Source: JAHDCJ01 sp039028895 (GTDB lineage Bacteria; Bacteroidota; Bacteroidia; Chitinophagales; Saprospiraceae). From it: a stretch of 64,000 nucleotides of DNA. Location of the stretch: assembly GCA_039028895.1 (NCBI GenBank), contig JBCCHF010000003.1, forward strand, positions 62,001 through 126,000, in the 5' to 3' direction. The position numbers were made by a program, and so were the translations under genes. This document shows, piece after piece, positions 1 through 8,518 of the stretch (the first letter of the stretch is position 1; each line of letters opens with the position of its first letter). The notes under the pieces are model-generated. The model was not told where the DNA came from, ran no database searches, and saw nothing but the letters and a program-made list of their open reading frames with translations.

Positions 1-897
1 GTGGTGCTGGCTACTATGTTTTCCATTGGTGTCGGCATTAATTATGCGCTCAATTTCGAAGAAATTAATCTTGCTATCAAACAAAGCAGGGCAATGCCCA
101 CACCTACCAACCACATCCGATTTAGCCTGTTGCTTGCGCTTAGCATTTTGGCAGGCGGTTTATTGTTTTTGAGAAAGTTTTACTGGAAATATCCCTGGGA
201 GCGATGGCTGATTTTTGGATGTACCTTTGTTCTCTTTTTCTTTATCCATATTCTTTCTGTCCGGAGCGGACTGTTTGCGCTTTACTGTGCGGCATTTTTT
301 CTTGTCTTGCGCTATATCTGGATGTCAGGCCGCGTGATCTTTGGTGTAGGGATTTTAATTGCCATGGTCTCCATCCCTATTTTAGCATATCAATATATTC
401 ACAGCTTTCGCACAAAGATTGACTTGATTGTATGGAACTATAAAATGTACAAGGAGGGCAACGTTCAAGACTACTCTGATACTCGTCGGATCTATTCCTA
501 TGCCGTGGGCCTTGACGTTGCTGCAGACTCACCATTGATCGGGGTTGGGGCAGGTGATATTAAGACAGAAGTATACAAAAATTACGAAAAGAACCTGCAG
601 TCTTTTCAACCCATGCTTCCGCACAATCAATACCTTTTTGTTTATGTGTCAACAGGCATTATTGGCCTGGTACTTTTTCTGGGTGCAGTCTTTTATCCGT
701 TGTTTTATAAAAGGCATTATGAAGATGGCTTATTTGTGGCATTTCACCTGATAGTTTTCCTGTCTTTTATGGTCGAGAATACTATTGAGAATGCAGTTGG
801 TGTGGCCTTTTACATTTTCTTCCTTTTGTTAGGGTTGAATTACCTTGACGGAAAAAGAGATCAATCGACCAAAGAAAACGGAATGGTCTCAGAATAG
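1..897 (+). CDS. O-antigen ligase / polymerase family membrane protein (5' end outside window)
   Basis: The reading frame is open from base 1 and the visible 298 residues are mostly hydrophobic, with about seven membrane segments. The stretch SPLIGVGAGDIKTE followed by LPHNQYLFVYVSTGIIGL is the typical Wzy_C pattern of O-antigen ligases and polymerases, with the conserved His of the periplasmic loop. Family members usually have about 400 or more residues, so the N-terminal part is probably missing and the GTG at base 1 is not the true start. Expected role: joining or polymerising surface polysaccharide at the outer face of the inner membrane. The 3' end overlaps the convergent gene downstream by 37 bp. 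The family is fairly sure; ligase versus polymerase is open. Confidence 0.75.
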   Translation: MVLATMFSIGVGINYALNFEEINLAIKQSRAMPTPTNHIRFSLLLALSILAGGLLFLRKFYWKYPWERWLIFGCTFVLFFFIHILSVRSGLFALYCAAFFLVLRYIWMSGRVIFGVGILIAMVSIPILAYQYIHSFRTKIDLIVWNYKMYKEGNVQDYSDTRRIYSYAVGLDVAADSPLIGVGAGDIKTEVYKNYEKNLQSFQPMLPHNQYLFVYVSTGIIGLVLFLGAVFYPLFYKRHYEDGLFVAFHLIVFLSFMVENTIENAVGVAFYIFFLLLGLNYLDGKRDQSTKENGMVSE

Positions 898-1544
898 TAC
901 TCAGAGAGAGAGACGCCTTCGAAATTTTCGAACTTAAGCTCTTTTCGTTTTTTCAGCACTACCCTAATCGTAGCATCACCAATGGCTGCTTCTTGTAATT
1001 GTTCATTCAGAATTGGCGTGTTGGCTGCGGATGAAGGTCCTAGGCGGTTCATCGTAAAGGTTTTTCCAGTCCGGTCAGTAAGGAGAATGGTAAGCGTCTC
1101 ATCATCTGCAAGCGGTTGACCCTCCCAGGATAGCCTGAAGCCATTTTTCTTTGAGGCTTCTCCTTCTACCTTCAACCCGGTCGTTTTTGGGTGATAGGCA
1201 GTTATAGTTTGTCCTAAAGCTTCAAACTCATGGCTTGGCACATGGTTTCCGGTAATGGTGCGGGTATATACGGTTCCTATTGAGCCCATATTGCGCATCG
1301 GCAATGATTTGCCGTTAAGCAAGACACCATTGTCGACAGACTCCCAGAAATCTCGATTTTCAGCAGTATAGGGTCTGAATTTTGCTTCAGCCTTAAACTG
1401 TCGTTCATCCTGAAGATATCGGATATAAAAGCTGGCAAGGTATTCGGGGGTAGTTTCCGATGTAGCGGAAGGACTTTGGTTACAAGACATGGCGATGGAA
1501 GCCATAGACAAAACCAAGACCAGCGAATAAATAAATGGTTTCAT
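861..1544 (-). CDS. Hypothetical lipoprotein
   Basis: Starting at the ATG at 1544 gives 227 residues beginning MKPFIYSLVLVLSMASIAMSC, a lipoprotein signal with the lipobox Cys at residue 21. A longer reading from 1580 adds 12 residues ahead of the signal and is less likely. The mature part is polar, with no recognised domain, and contains predicted beta-rich stretches. It is convergent with the polysaccharide gene on the left (37 bp overlap) and divergent from lptC on the right (about 60 bp), so the two may share a promoter region. Membrane attachment is inferred from the lipobox; the function is unknown. Confidence 0.65.
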   Translation of the reverse strand: MKPFIYSLVLVLSMASIAMSCNQSPSATSETTPEYLASFYIRYLQDERQFKAEAKFRPYTAENRDFWESVDNGVLLNGKSLPMRNMGSIGTVYTRTITGNHVPSHEFEALGQTITAYHPKTTGLKVEGEASKKNGFRLSWEGQPLADDETLTILLTDRTGKTFTMNRLGPSSAANTPILNEQLQEAAIGDATIRVVLKKRKELKFENFEGVSLSEYYSETIPFSLVD

Positions 1545-1603
1545 GAAAATGCAATTAACAAAGCAAAGATAAGCTGCCATTTTAATCGTTTTTCCGGATA
1601 TTT

Positions 1604-2182
1604 GTGAAAAATATGGTTTTTAAAGTTAAATATATCATTCTGTTATTGCTAGCATTGGCTGCAATGGGCCTCGTTTCATGTGAAAACGACCTTGCAGAGG
1701 TGCAAAGGATGGTCAAGAGCGAAGAAGTGGCAATGGAAAGGGCTCGTGATGTAGTCATTCTATACAGTGATTCTGCCATTGTAAAGGTAAGGGTAAAAGC
1801 CCCAACAATGGTTAATTACACAGAGAAGAAAGAAAAGCGCCGCGAATTCCCTGATGGCCTTTTGGTTGAATTCCTCAATGACAATAAACAAGTAACCAGC
1901 CACCTGGTAGCGAAGTTTGGCGTTCACCTTGAAAATGACAGAGAAGTCATCCTTCGCGACAGTGTAGTCGTATGGAATATCCAGAATGAAAGACTCACCA
2001 CCGAAGAACTGATCTGGAACGAAAATGAACAAACCATCCGCTCAGATAAATTCGTTCGTGTCAGAACTGCTAAAGAAGAAATATTTGGTCGCAACTTCAT
2101 CTCCAACCAGGATTTTACAGAATGGGAAATACGAAATGTTGAAGGTTTCGTAGAAATTGACCATATTATGGAGGAAAACTAA
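1604..2182 (+). CDS. lptC: LPS export ABC transporter periplasmic protein LptC
   Basis: 192 residues, the usual LptC size. The N-terminus is a lipoprotein-like signal ending LAAMGLVSCEND. It is followed by a beta-jellyroll-like body with alternating strands, including GLLVEFLNDNKQV and RDSVVVWNIQNERLTTEEL, typical of Bacteroidota LptC. LptC receives LPS from the LptBFG extractor and passes it to LptA. The frame can start at GTG 1604 or ATG 1613, which differ by three residues. It leads a chain with the CNNM/CBS protein and the PpiD-like protein, an order I recall as common in Bacteroidota. LptC usually has an uncleaved membrane anchor, so a lipobox Cys is a lineage variant. Confidence 0.85.
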   Translation: MKNMVFKVKYIILLLLALAAMGLVSCENDLAEVQRMVKSEEVAMERARDVVILYSDSAIVKVRVKAPTMVNYTEKKEKRREFPDGLLVEFLNDNKQVTSHLVAKFGVHLENDREVILRDSVVVWNIQNERLTTEELIWNENEQTIRSDKFVRVRTAKEEIFGRNFISNQDFTEWEIRNVEGFVEIDHIMEEN

Positions 2183-2277
2183 TTTTGGTTGGCAACCTCA
2201 AATCTGCAATCGGAAGTGAGATTGAAGATTGCCAATTAAAAGGAGCTTTCTAATATCCAAAAGACTAAACCACCAAA

Positions 2278-3552
2278 TTGATATTCGCTTTAGCCATACT
2301 TACGCTTTTCCTTTCAGGTTTTTTCTCCGGAGTGGAAATTGCCTTTGTCTCTTCTAATCCGCTTAGGGTTGAGTTGAAACGACAAAGAGGGTCAAGGCGT
2401 GGTAAACTTTTGGCGTCTTTTTTCGAAAAACCTTCCGACTTTTTGGGGACAACCCTTGTCGGTAATAACCTTGCTCTTGTCGCTTTTGGTATCCTGATTG
2501 AGAGAATACTGGAAGAGCCTGTTTTGAAATGGGTGCCTCAAGTTGCCGAACAATTCCAGGAATTTACCAGTCTTTTCCTCATTACAGTAATTTCTACAGT
2601 TATCGTGTTGATCTTTGGTGAGTTTATACCAAAAGTGCTTTTCAGGTTGAGTCCTTCCAAGGTCTTGTACTTTCTGACCTATCCGTTGCAGGTAATTAAA
2701 TTCTTTTTGACGCCATTTGTATGGGTTATGGTCAACTTGTCTTACGGCTTGATCAACCTCCTGGTAAAAGGCCGTATTGAGGAAAGCCAAAAAGTGTTTG
2801 GACGAGTTGATCTCGAGCACTTTATTAAGGATGCTACGCCAGATAATGATGAAGAGATCGATACTGATCTTTTCGAAAATGCGCTTTATCTGACCAATGT
2901 AAAGGTAAAAGCATGCATGGTGCCCAGAACCGAAATTATTGGCTTTGATATTGAAAATGAGGAAGGTATAAAAGGATTGAGAAAGGCATTCATCGACTCT
3001 GGGTTGTCAAAGATCATCATCTATAAAGAGTCGTTTGATGATATTCTTGGTTACGTACATCATCAACAGATTCTGAAAAACCCTGAAAGCATTGAAGGTA
3101 TAGAAATACTGCCTATCCCTATCGTGCCCGAAGTGCTACAAGCGCGCGAACTAATGAACCGATTTATCAAAAAACAAATCAGTATCGCTTGCGTGGTTGA
3201 CGAGTTTGGCGGTACGGCAGGTATCTGTACGCTTGAAGATATTCTTGAAGAAATAGTTGGAGAGATTGCTGACGAACACGATGAGGAAGAGTATATTGAA
3301 AAAGAAATTGCTGTCAATGAATTCCTCTTTTCCGGTCGTCTTGAAATTGACTATATCAATGAAAAGTACGATATGAACATTCCTACAGGTGATTATCACA
3401 CCCTCTCAGGTTACATTGTTATCACCAACGAAACCCTTCCTGAAAAAGGTGACCGTATCGAGCTTGACCAGTTTGAATTTATCATGGAAACCATGAGCGA
3501 CACCAAGATCGAAACCGTACGGATGAGAAAGGTGGCAAACAGCGATGAATAA
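2278..3552 (+). CDS. CNNM / CBS-pair / CorC_HlyC transporter-associated protein (hemolysin family)
   Basis: 424 residues. An N-terminal DUF21/CNNM membrane domain (about residues 1-150, motif SGFFSGVEIAF) is followed by a tandem CBS pair (about 200-320, containing MVPRTEIIGFD and CVVDEFGGTAGICTLEDILEE) and a C-terminal CorC_HlyC FAD-binding-like domain (about 335-415). Related proteins handle Mg or Co ions or support membrane integrity; 'hemolysin' is a historical label. The first possible start after the in-frame TAA at 2266 is the TTG at 2278, which places the first membrane segment correctly, so a TTG start is accepted. It lies between lptC and the PpiD-like gene in the same direction. Confidence 0.9.
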   Translation: MIFALAILTLFLSGFFSGVEIAFVSSNPLRVELKRQRGSRRGKLLASFFEKPSDFLGTTLVGNNLALVAFGILIERILEEPVLKWVPQVAEQFQEFTSLFLITVISTVIVLIFGEFIPKVLFRLSPSKVLYFLTYPLQVIKFFLTPFVWVMVNLSYGLINLLVKGRIEESQKVFGRVDLEHFIKDATPDNDEEIDTDLFENALYLTNVKVKACMVPRTEIIGFDIENEEGIKGLRKAFIDSGLSKIIIYKESFDDILGYVHHQQILKNPESIEGIEILPIPIVPEVLQARELMNRFIKKQISIACVVDEFGGTAGICTLEDILEEIVGEIADEHDEEEYIEKEIAVNEFLFSGRLEIDYINEKYDMNIPTGDYHTLSGYIVITNETLPEKGDRIELDQFEFIMETMSDTKIETVRMRKVANSDE

Positions 3553-3636
3553 AGGTTAAATTACTTGAATTTTCGACATTTATGCCCTTTCTTTGCAAAG
3601 ATTTTCTCAAAACTGAAGCAGGATAAATTTTAAATA

Positions 3637-5763
3637 ATGGCATTAATAGGAAAAATACGTGAAAATTCATGGTTTCTTATCGTTCTCCTCGTGCTGGGAA
3701 TGGGTGGATTCCTTTTTATGGATATGATCGGTGGAAGTCGCGGAAGCAGCCTTATGGGAGGGCAGAATCTGGTAGGAAAGATTGAAGGCGAAAAAGTATA
3801 TGTTGATAAGTTTCTCCAGAGAGAACAAAACTTCTATGGCAACGCGCCAGGCGACCCATATCAGAAAAGAGATGATTTTTGGAATTTCTACGTGGAAGAA
3901 ACCATTCTCCAGAAAGCCTCTGAAAATACAGGTATTGGCGTCAGCCCCACGGAGCTCCGTGACCTTTTGGTAGGACAAAACATCAGTCCTATTATTTACC
4001 AGGAATTTGGTCAGAACATTCAGCAGGTATCACAATTCATCGATGAATATGCAACGCTTCCACCCGAAGTAAAGAATTATTGGTATGAGCTTGAAAGCAG
4101 GGTTATCAAAACTCAGCTTGAGACCAAAATGAATAACCTGGTTTCAAAGGCAATCTATACACCAACCTGGATGGCGGAAGAGGTACACAAAGGCAATTCC
4201 GGTACAATGAGTATCAGCTATGTGAACGTGCCGTTGACAGAAGCCTCTGAAGAAGGTATTGAAGTTTCTGATGCAGATATCAAGAAGTATATCGCTGAAA
4301 ACAAGACACAATTCATGCGTGACGAAGAAACATGTTCAATTGATTATGTGACTTTCGATGTTTCTCCTTCAGTAGTTGATTCTGCCACAATAGAAAAAAG
4401 CATTGCCGACAAGGTCAAAGCATGGAGCGAATCTACAGCATCTGACTCCTCCTTTATCGTTGATAACTACGGTGTTTATAACACGGAATTTGTGTTCCAG
4501 GACGAAATGAGTAGTGTGATCGCTGACTCCCTTTTCGAAGTAGAGCCTGGTACGATCCTAGGTCCATATCTTGAATCTGGTACAGGTGCCTACAGCTCAT
4601 TTGGATATTACAGAGCGACCAAGTTGGTCGATCGCAGAGTTGTTCCTGATTCAGTGCAAAGTCGTCATATTCTTATCCCGGTTCAAAATCCACAAACCAA
4701 TCCGGTTGGACTGGCCAATGCAAGAAAGACCGTTGACAGTCTCAAAAATCTGATCGAAATCGAGGGCGCTGTATTCGATACCCTGGCTAAATACCACAGT
4801 ACTGACGGTACAAGTGAGCTGGGTGGTGACCTCGGCATGCAGGGGCCAAAGCAATTTGTGCCTGCGTTCCGCGATGCCATATTCTACGAAGCTGACCTGA
4901 ATACATTATACAGTGTTGTAAGCCCATTCGGGGTTCACCTTGTAGAAGTAACTGGCAGGAAAAGCACAGGTCGTGTAGGTGTCCGTATCGCTACTATTGA
5001 AGAGATCATTGTACCTTCAGAAAAGACTCAGGAAAATGTTTACAACCAGGCTTACCAGTTTGTTCGTGATAACCGCTCACTGGAAGCGCTGAATAAATCA
5101 GTGTTAGAAAATGAGATGGACAAGCGTTCGGCATCAGATATAGGGCCTAATGATTTTAACATTGGAGGTCTTGGAATGGGCGATGCCTCACGTAATATTT
5201 CTAAATGGGTGCACAAAGCGAGTATAGGCGATGTATCCCCTGAGATATACACTTATGAAGATCCGGTCGAATTTTTTAACAACAAGTATGTCATTGTGGC
5301 CCTTACTGGAATAACTGATGAAGGTATGGCAGGCGTAGCTGATGTTCGCGATGTGGTTGAACCATTGATCATCAATCAGAAAAAAGCAGAACAACTGGCT
5401 GCTTCAATTACAGCTAGTGATCTTGATGCTATTGCATCACAATACAGTGTTGAAGTACAAGAGATTAGCGATTTGTCTTTTAATGGCTTTTCTGCGCTCA
5501 ATAATGAGCCTGCAGTTATTGCAGAAGCCTTCAGCCTTGAATCTGGCCAAAATTCCAAGGCTATTGCCGGGAAGTCAGGTGTTTATGTTGTAAGAGTAAA
5601 CAGCAAGGCAGAACCAACACCTGCAAATGATATTCCAACTATCAGAAGGCAGGAATCCGGCAAAATGGTTAACGCTCTCAATTCACAGTTTGGTGGTAAC
5701 CCGTTGTTGGAAGCCATGAAGAAAAATGCTGAGATTACTGACAACAGGGCACGCTTCTTCTAG
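3637..5763 (+). CDS. Membrane-anchored peptidyl-prolyl cis-trans isomerase (PpiD/SurA-like)
   Basis: 708 residues starting MALIGKIRENSWFLIVLLVL: a short cytoplasmic end and one membrane segment (about 12-31), then a SurA_N-like helical chaperone region. A parvulin rotamase domain lies at about 338-440 (SRHILIP ... GGDLGMQGPKQFVPAF ... SPFGVHLVEV). A second chaperone-like region forms the C-terminus. The arrangement matches PpiD, a periplasmic foldase anchored in the inner membrane near the Sec exit that helps outer-membrane and secreted proteins fold. The neighbours lptC and the CNNM protein fit an envelope-maintenance cluster. Family assignment is firm; activity is assumed from the conserved parvulin core. 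Confidence 0.9.
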   Translation: MALIGKIRENSWFLIVLLVLGMGGFLFMDMIGGSRGSSLMGGQNLVGKIEGEKVYVDKFLQREQNFYGNAPGDPYQKRDDFWNFYVEETILQKASENTGIGVSPTELRDLLVGQNISPIIYQEFGQNIQQVSQFIDEYATLPPEVKNYWYELESRVIKTQLETKMNNLVSKAIYTPTWMAEEVHKGNSGTMSISYVNVPLTEASEEGIEVSDADIKKYIAENKTQFMRDEETCSIDYVTFDVSPSVVDSATIEKSIADKVKAWSESTASDSSFIVDNYGVYNTEFVFQDEMSSVIADSLFEVEPGTILGPYLESGTGAYSSFGYYRATKLVDRRVVPDSVQSRHILIPVQNPQTNPVGLANARKTVDSLKNLIEIEGAVFDTLAKYHSTDGTSELGGDLGMQGPKQFVPAFRDAIFYEADLNTLYSVVSPFGVHLVEVTGRKSTGRVGVRIATIEEIIVPSEKTQENVYNQAYQFVRDNRSLEALNKSVLENEMDKRSASDIGPNDFNIGGLGMGDASRNISKWVHKASIGDVSPEIYTYEDPVEFFNNKYVIVALTGITDEGMAGVADVRDVVEPLIINQKKAEQLAASITASDLDAIASQYSVEVQEISDLSFNGFSALNNEPAVIAEAFSLESGQNSKAIAGKSGVYVVRVNSKAEPTPANDIPTIRRQESGKMVNALNSQFGGNPLLEAMKKNAEITDNRARFF

Positions 5764-5800
5764 CACGCACTTGCTAAAGAACTTTGTTACATGTTTTGAT

Positions 5801-5831
5801 GTTTAAATGGTATAAATCATTTCATTTAAAC
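5801..5831. repeat. Inverted repeat between PpiD-like gene and DUF2480
   Basis: GTTTAAATG (5801-5809) and CATTTAAAC (5823-5831) form a perfect 9-bp stem with a 13-nt loop, 40 bp after the PpiD-like stop codon. No long T-run follows, so it could be a weak terminator or an operator-like site. Confidence 0.45.
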
Positions 5832-5910
5832 CCTGTTTGTTATTTGACAACAAGCAATGACTGTTGTTAAATCAGGTTCTGAAATAATAAATACAGTTCC
5901 CTTTCTTATC

Positions 5911-6432
5911 ATGGAAAAACCTTTAGTAAATCGCGTGGCCAATTCGGGCCTCATCACCATTAACCTGGAAAATTTTTTCCCAGCAGAAGAACTGGTTGCT
6001 TTCGACCTAAAGGATTACCTGTTTATGGAGTTGATCCTCAAGGAAAAGGATTTCCGTGCCGCTTTGAATGATTTGGATTGGTCAGCCTACGAAGGGAAAA
6101 ATCTCGCTGTGTTCTGCTCAACTGATGCTATCGTTCCGGTTTGGGCCTATATGCTTGTGGCTTCCAAGGCGACACCATACGCCACTAAGATATTTTTTGG
6201 GGACGAACAGCGGTTTTATGAAAGCCATTATGAGCAAGTTCTGGAAGATCTTGATTGTGCACAATACGATGACAAACGCATCGTTATAAAAGGGTGCAGT
6301 CAGAAACCTGTTCCCCCATCAGCTTACCTCACCCTAACCCGGTTGCTTCGTCCTTATGCAAAAAGCATTATGTATGGAGAACCCTGTTCAACAGTGCCGA
6401 TTTTTAAGAAGCCGAGGGTAGTAAAAAAATAA
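5911..6432 (+). CDS. DUF2480 family protein
   Basis: 173 residues from the ATG at 5911 (MEKPLVNRVANSGLITINLE). An upstream ATG at 5857 would add 18 residues not expected in the family. The pattern NRVANSGLITINLE ... FDLKDYLFMELILKEKDFR matches DUF2480, a soluble cytoplasmic family that I know mainly from Bacteroidota and whose function is not established. No signal peptide or membrane segment is visible. It stands alone between the isomerase and the lytic transglycosylase in the same direction. Confidence 0.8.
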   Translation: MEKPLVNRVANSGLITINLENFFPAEELVAFDLKDYLFMELILKEKDFRAALNDLDWSAYEGKNLAVFCSTDAIVPVWAYMLVASKATPYATKIFFGDEQRFYESHYEQVLEDLDCAQYDDKRIVIKGCSQKPVPPSAYLTLTRLLRPYAKSIMYGEPCSTVPIFKKPRVVKK

Positions 6433-6574
6433 TTACTGACCCCAAAATCCGAAAAAATTCCTGTAAAGGAATCCTGTCGGAACTTCCTGTTAAGACTCGG
6501 CCAATATCTTGTTTTGGTATGATTTTATCATATCTTTATTGGAAGCCAAATTTTTTGAAAATTACATTACTATT

Positions 6575-7504
6575 ATGAAAGCAGTCTCAGTATATGCTTT
6601 AGTGCTCACCGTTTTTTGTGGCGTACTGTTTTTCAGCTCTAATCTTAACAAACAGGCCGGTATGGCCGATCAGGAGTTCGATAAAGAAATTCAAACCGAT
6701 AATAACAGCCTTCCCCAAATTATTCAGGGGGTCAGACTTATTCAAGGCATCAACCTTGGCGACGAAGAACTTCCAATGGATAATTTCGATGCAAAAGAAC
6801 GTCTGGAAAGGGAGTTTCTCGTAAATAGTTATTGGCATTCTTCCACCTTATTATATCTCAAAAATGCCAACCGCTACTTCCCGGTGATTGAGCCAATTCT
6901 TGCTGAACAGGGCGTGCCTGACGACTTTAAATATCTTGCTGTCGCAGAATCTGCTTTGCGCAATGTCAAATCTCCTGCAGGGGCGAGAGGGATATGGCAG
7001 TTTATGTCTGCTTCCGGGAAATCATACGGACTCGTGATCAACGATGAAGTAGATGAGAGATATCACCTCGAAAAAGCTACAGTCGCTGCTTGTAAATATC
7101 TAAAAGATGCAAAAGCTGAACTCGGCAGTTGGACAATGGCTGCAGCCTCTTATAATATGGGTGTGCCAAGGCTGAAGAGCAATATGCAAGAGCAAAAAGA
7201 AACCAACTATTACCATCTTAACCTTAATCCAGAAACCTCTCGCTATGTGTTCAGGGTAATGGCCATCAAAGAAATTATGACACGCCCCCGTGACTTCGGC
7301 TTTTATCTCGCAGAAGATGAACTTTATGCTCCCCTTGATAACTATTCGATAGTAACAGTTGACGGTCCGGTAAAAAGCTGGGGTGACTTTGCTCAACAGT
7401 ATGGTACCAATTACCGTATGTTGAAAGTTTATAATCCATGGCTGAGAAAATCGTCTCTGACAAACAGGGAAGGGCGCACCTACCAGGTGAAAATACCACG
7501 CTAA
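6575..7504 (+). CDS. Lytic transglycosylase (SLT family) with LysM-like C-terminus
   Basis: 309 residues from the ATG at 6575; the longer reading from 6509 adds 22 residues ahead of the signal. A signal or membrane segment (about 1-22) is followed by an SLT domain. Glu125 in YLAVAESALRN is the expected catalytic acid, and ARGIWQFMSASGKSYGL and AAASYNMG are standard SLT motifs. The last 50 residues (SWGDFAQQYGTNYRMLKVYNPWLR) resemble one LysM repeat. The arrangement is MltD-like. Predicted role: cleaving the MurNAc-GlcNAc bond of peptidoglycan in the periplasm. A stem CACGCTA/TAGCGTG overlaps its stop codon. Confidence 0.88.
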   Translation: MKAVSVYALVLTVFCGVLFFSSNLNKQAGMADQEFDKEIQTDNNSLPQIIQGVRLIQGINLGDEELPMDNFDAKERLEREFLVNSYWHSSTLLYLKNANRYFPVIEPILAEQGVPDDFKYLAVAESALRNVKSPAGARGIWQFMSASGKSYGLVINDEVDERYHLEKATVAACKYLKDAKAELGSWTMAAASYNMGVPRLKSNMQEQKETNYYHLNLNPETSRYVFRVMAIKEIMTRPRDFGFYLAEDELYAPLDNYSIVTVDGPVKSWGDFAQQYGTNYRMLKVYNPWLRKSSLTNREGRTYQVKIPR

Positions 7505-7650
7505 AATAGCGTGCCGAAATATGACTTTCGCGTTATAATAGCAATGGCAACCAAATAGACTGTCATCTAGTCTATTTAGGCGAAGGACTTATTATAACAA
7601 CCTACTCGTGATTTCTGAATATGTTCTTTAGAAATTATGATCTAGAACAT
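7497..7650. repeat. Cluster of four inverted repeats ahead of the FAIM-like gene
   Basis: Perfect stems: CACGCTA 7497-7503 with TAGCGTG 7507-7513; GTTATAATA 7532-7540 with TATTATAAC 7590-7598; nested in the latter, AAATAGACT 7553-7561 with AGTCTATTT 7569-7577; and ATGTTCT 7621-7627 with AGAACAT 7644-7650. The last ends 5 bp before the TTG start at 7656. The 150-bp gap is nearly filled by them. It could be a structured leader, a terminator pair or a remnant of a small element. Confidence 0.55.
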
Positions 7651-7655
7651 TAGAA

Positions 7656-8513
7656 TTGAAAAACGTTACCTGGACCTATCTTGGCCCTGATGGAATCAGA
7701 AGCGTCGTTGACCTCAAGCACGGGATCAAGAGTGGTAACCTTATTATGTTCGCCAATAAGAAGGTGATGTTGATCGATTTTGATGTTTTCGAAGATAAAA
7801 CCTATACCTTTTTTATCAACGATGAATTATGTATCGTCGAAGTAAGGAAAAATGGGAATGGTTTTACTTATGAATTCAAGATCGATGAAGAAGTCGATAC
7901 CCCACTTAATCGGTGGAAAAAGAAAAAAAGAAAAAAAGCTTCCCTGGAAAGTGTCCTGATTTTTATTGGCGGAAGCCTGGTTCTGATTGTCATGGTAATT
8001 GGTTTCTTTAACTATGTCAAAATGCATAAGATTAAAGACCTTCGCAGAAATGGCTTAATCACCACGGCCACCTTTACAATCGGAGAACATCAATACCTGG
8101 GAAAGACTTATAACGCCAAAGCCGTCTATCAATTCAGAAGAGCAAGCTACGATATCCATTATAATTTCAGGACAACCGGGGATAGCAGATTGTTGACTCC
8201 AGCTGGAGTGCCAGTTAGAACAGGCGATCAATTCTTTGTTACCTTTTCAAATTGGCACCCTGACAACTACAGATTAAGTTTTTATCGACCTACCCCACAA
8301 CTGGTTGAGCAATATCGTCAAAGACTGATGCAACAATATTTTGGTGATCACCCTCAACAGGACCTTTCGCGATTTCATTGCATGTTTGATAATACATTCA
8401 TCACCAAGGGTGTTTCCGGGCTTGCCGATCTCTTCAAAATTCCGGAAGGGAAAGTTGAATTTAAGACCGTCGAAAAACGAACGGTCTTATTGGACAATAA
8501 TGAATGTCGCTAA
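7656..8513 (+). CDS. Membrane protein with FAIM-like N-terminal domain
   Basis: 285 residues with a TTG start at 7656. Residues about 8-80 show the layout of animal FAIM: an HG-x2-SG turn (LKHGIKSGNLIMF), then beta strands, then GFTYEFKID, comparable to the HGTTSGK ... GFAYEYTLEIN arrangement I recall from vertebrate FAIM1. A basic stretch (KKKKRKK, about 88-95) precedes one membrane segment (about 102-122). The C-terminal part (about 130-230: LRRNGLITTATFTIGEHQY ... GVPVRTGDQFFVTF) resembles DUF3592-type beta domains. The basic residues before the membrane segment suggest the FAIM-like part is cytoplasmic. The FAIM link rests on motif comparison by eye and needs a profile search. Function unknown. 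Confidence 0.6.
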   Translation: MKNVTWTYLGPDGIRSVVDLKHGIKSGNLIMFANKKVMLIDFDVFEDKTYTFFINDELCIVEVRKNGNGFTYEFKIDEEVDTPLNRWKKKKRKKASLESVLIFIGGSLVLIVMVIGFFNYVKMHKIKDLRRNGLITTATFTIGEHQYLGKTYNAKAVYQFRRASYDIHYNFRTTGDSRLLTPAGVPVRTGDQFFVTFSNWHPDNYRLSFYRPTPQLVEQYRQRLMQQYFGDHPQQDLSRFHCMFDNTFITKGVSGLADLFKIPEGKVEFKTVEKRTVLLDNNECR

Positions 8514-8518
8514 TGTTG

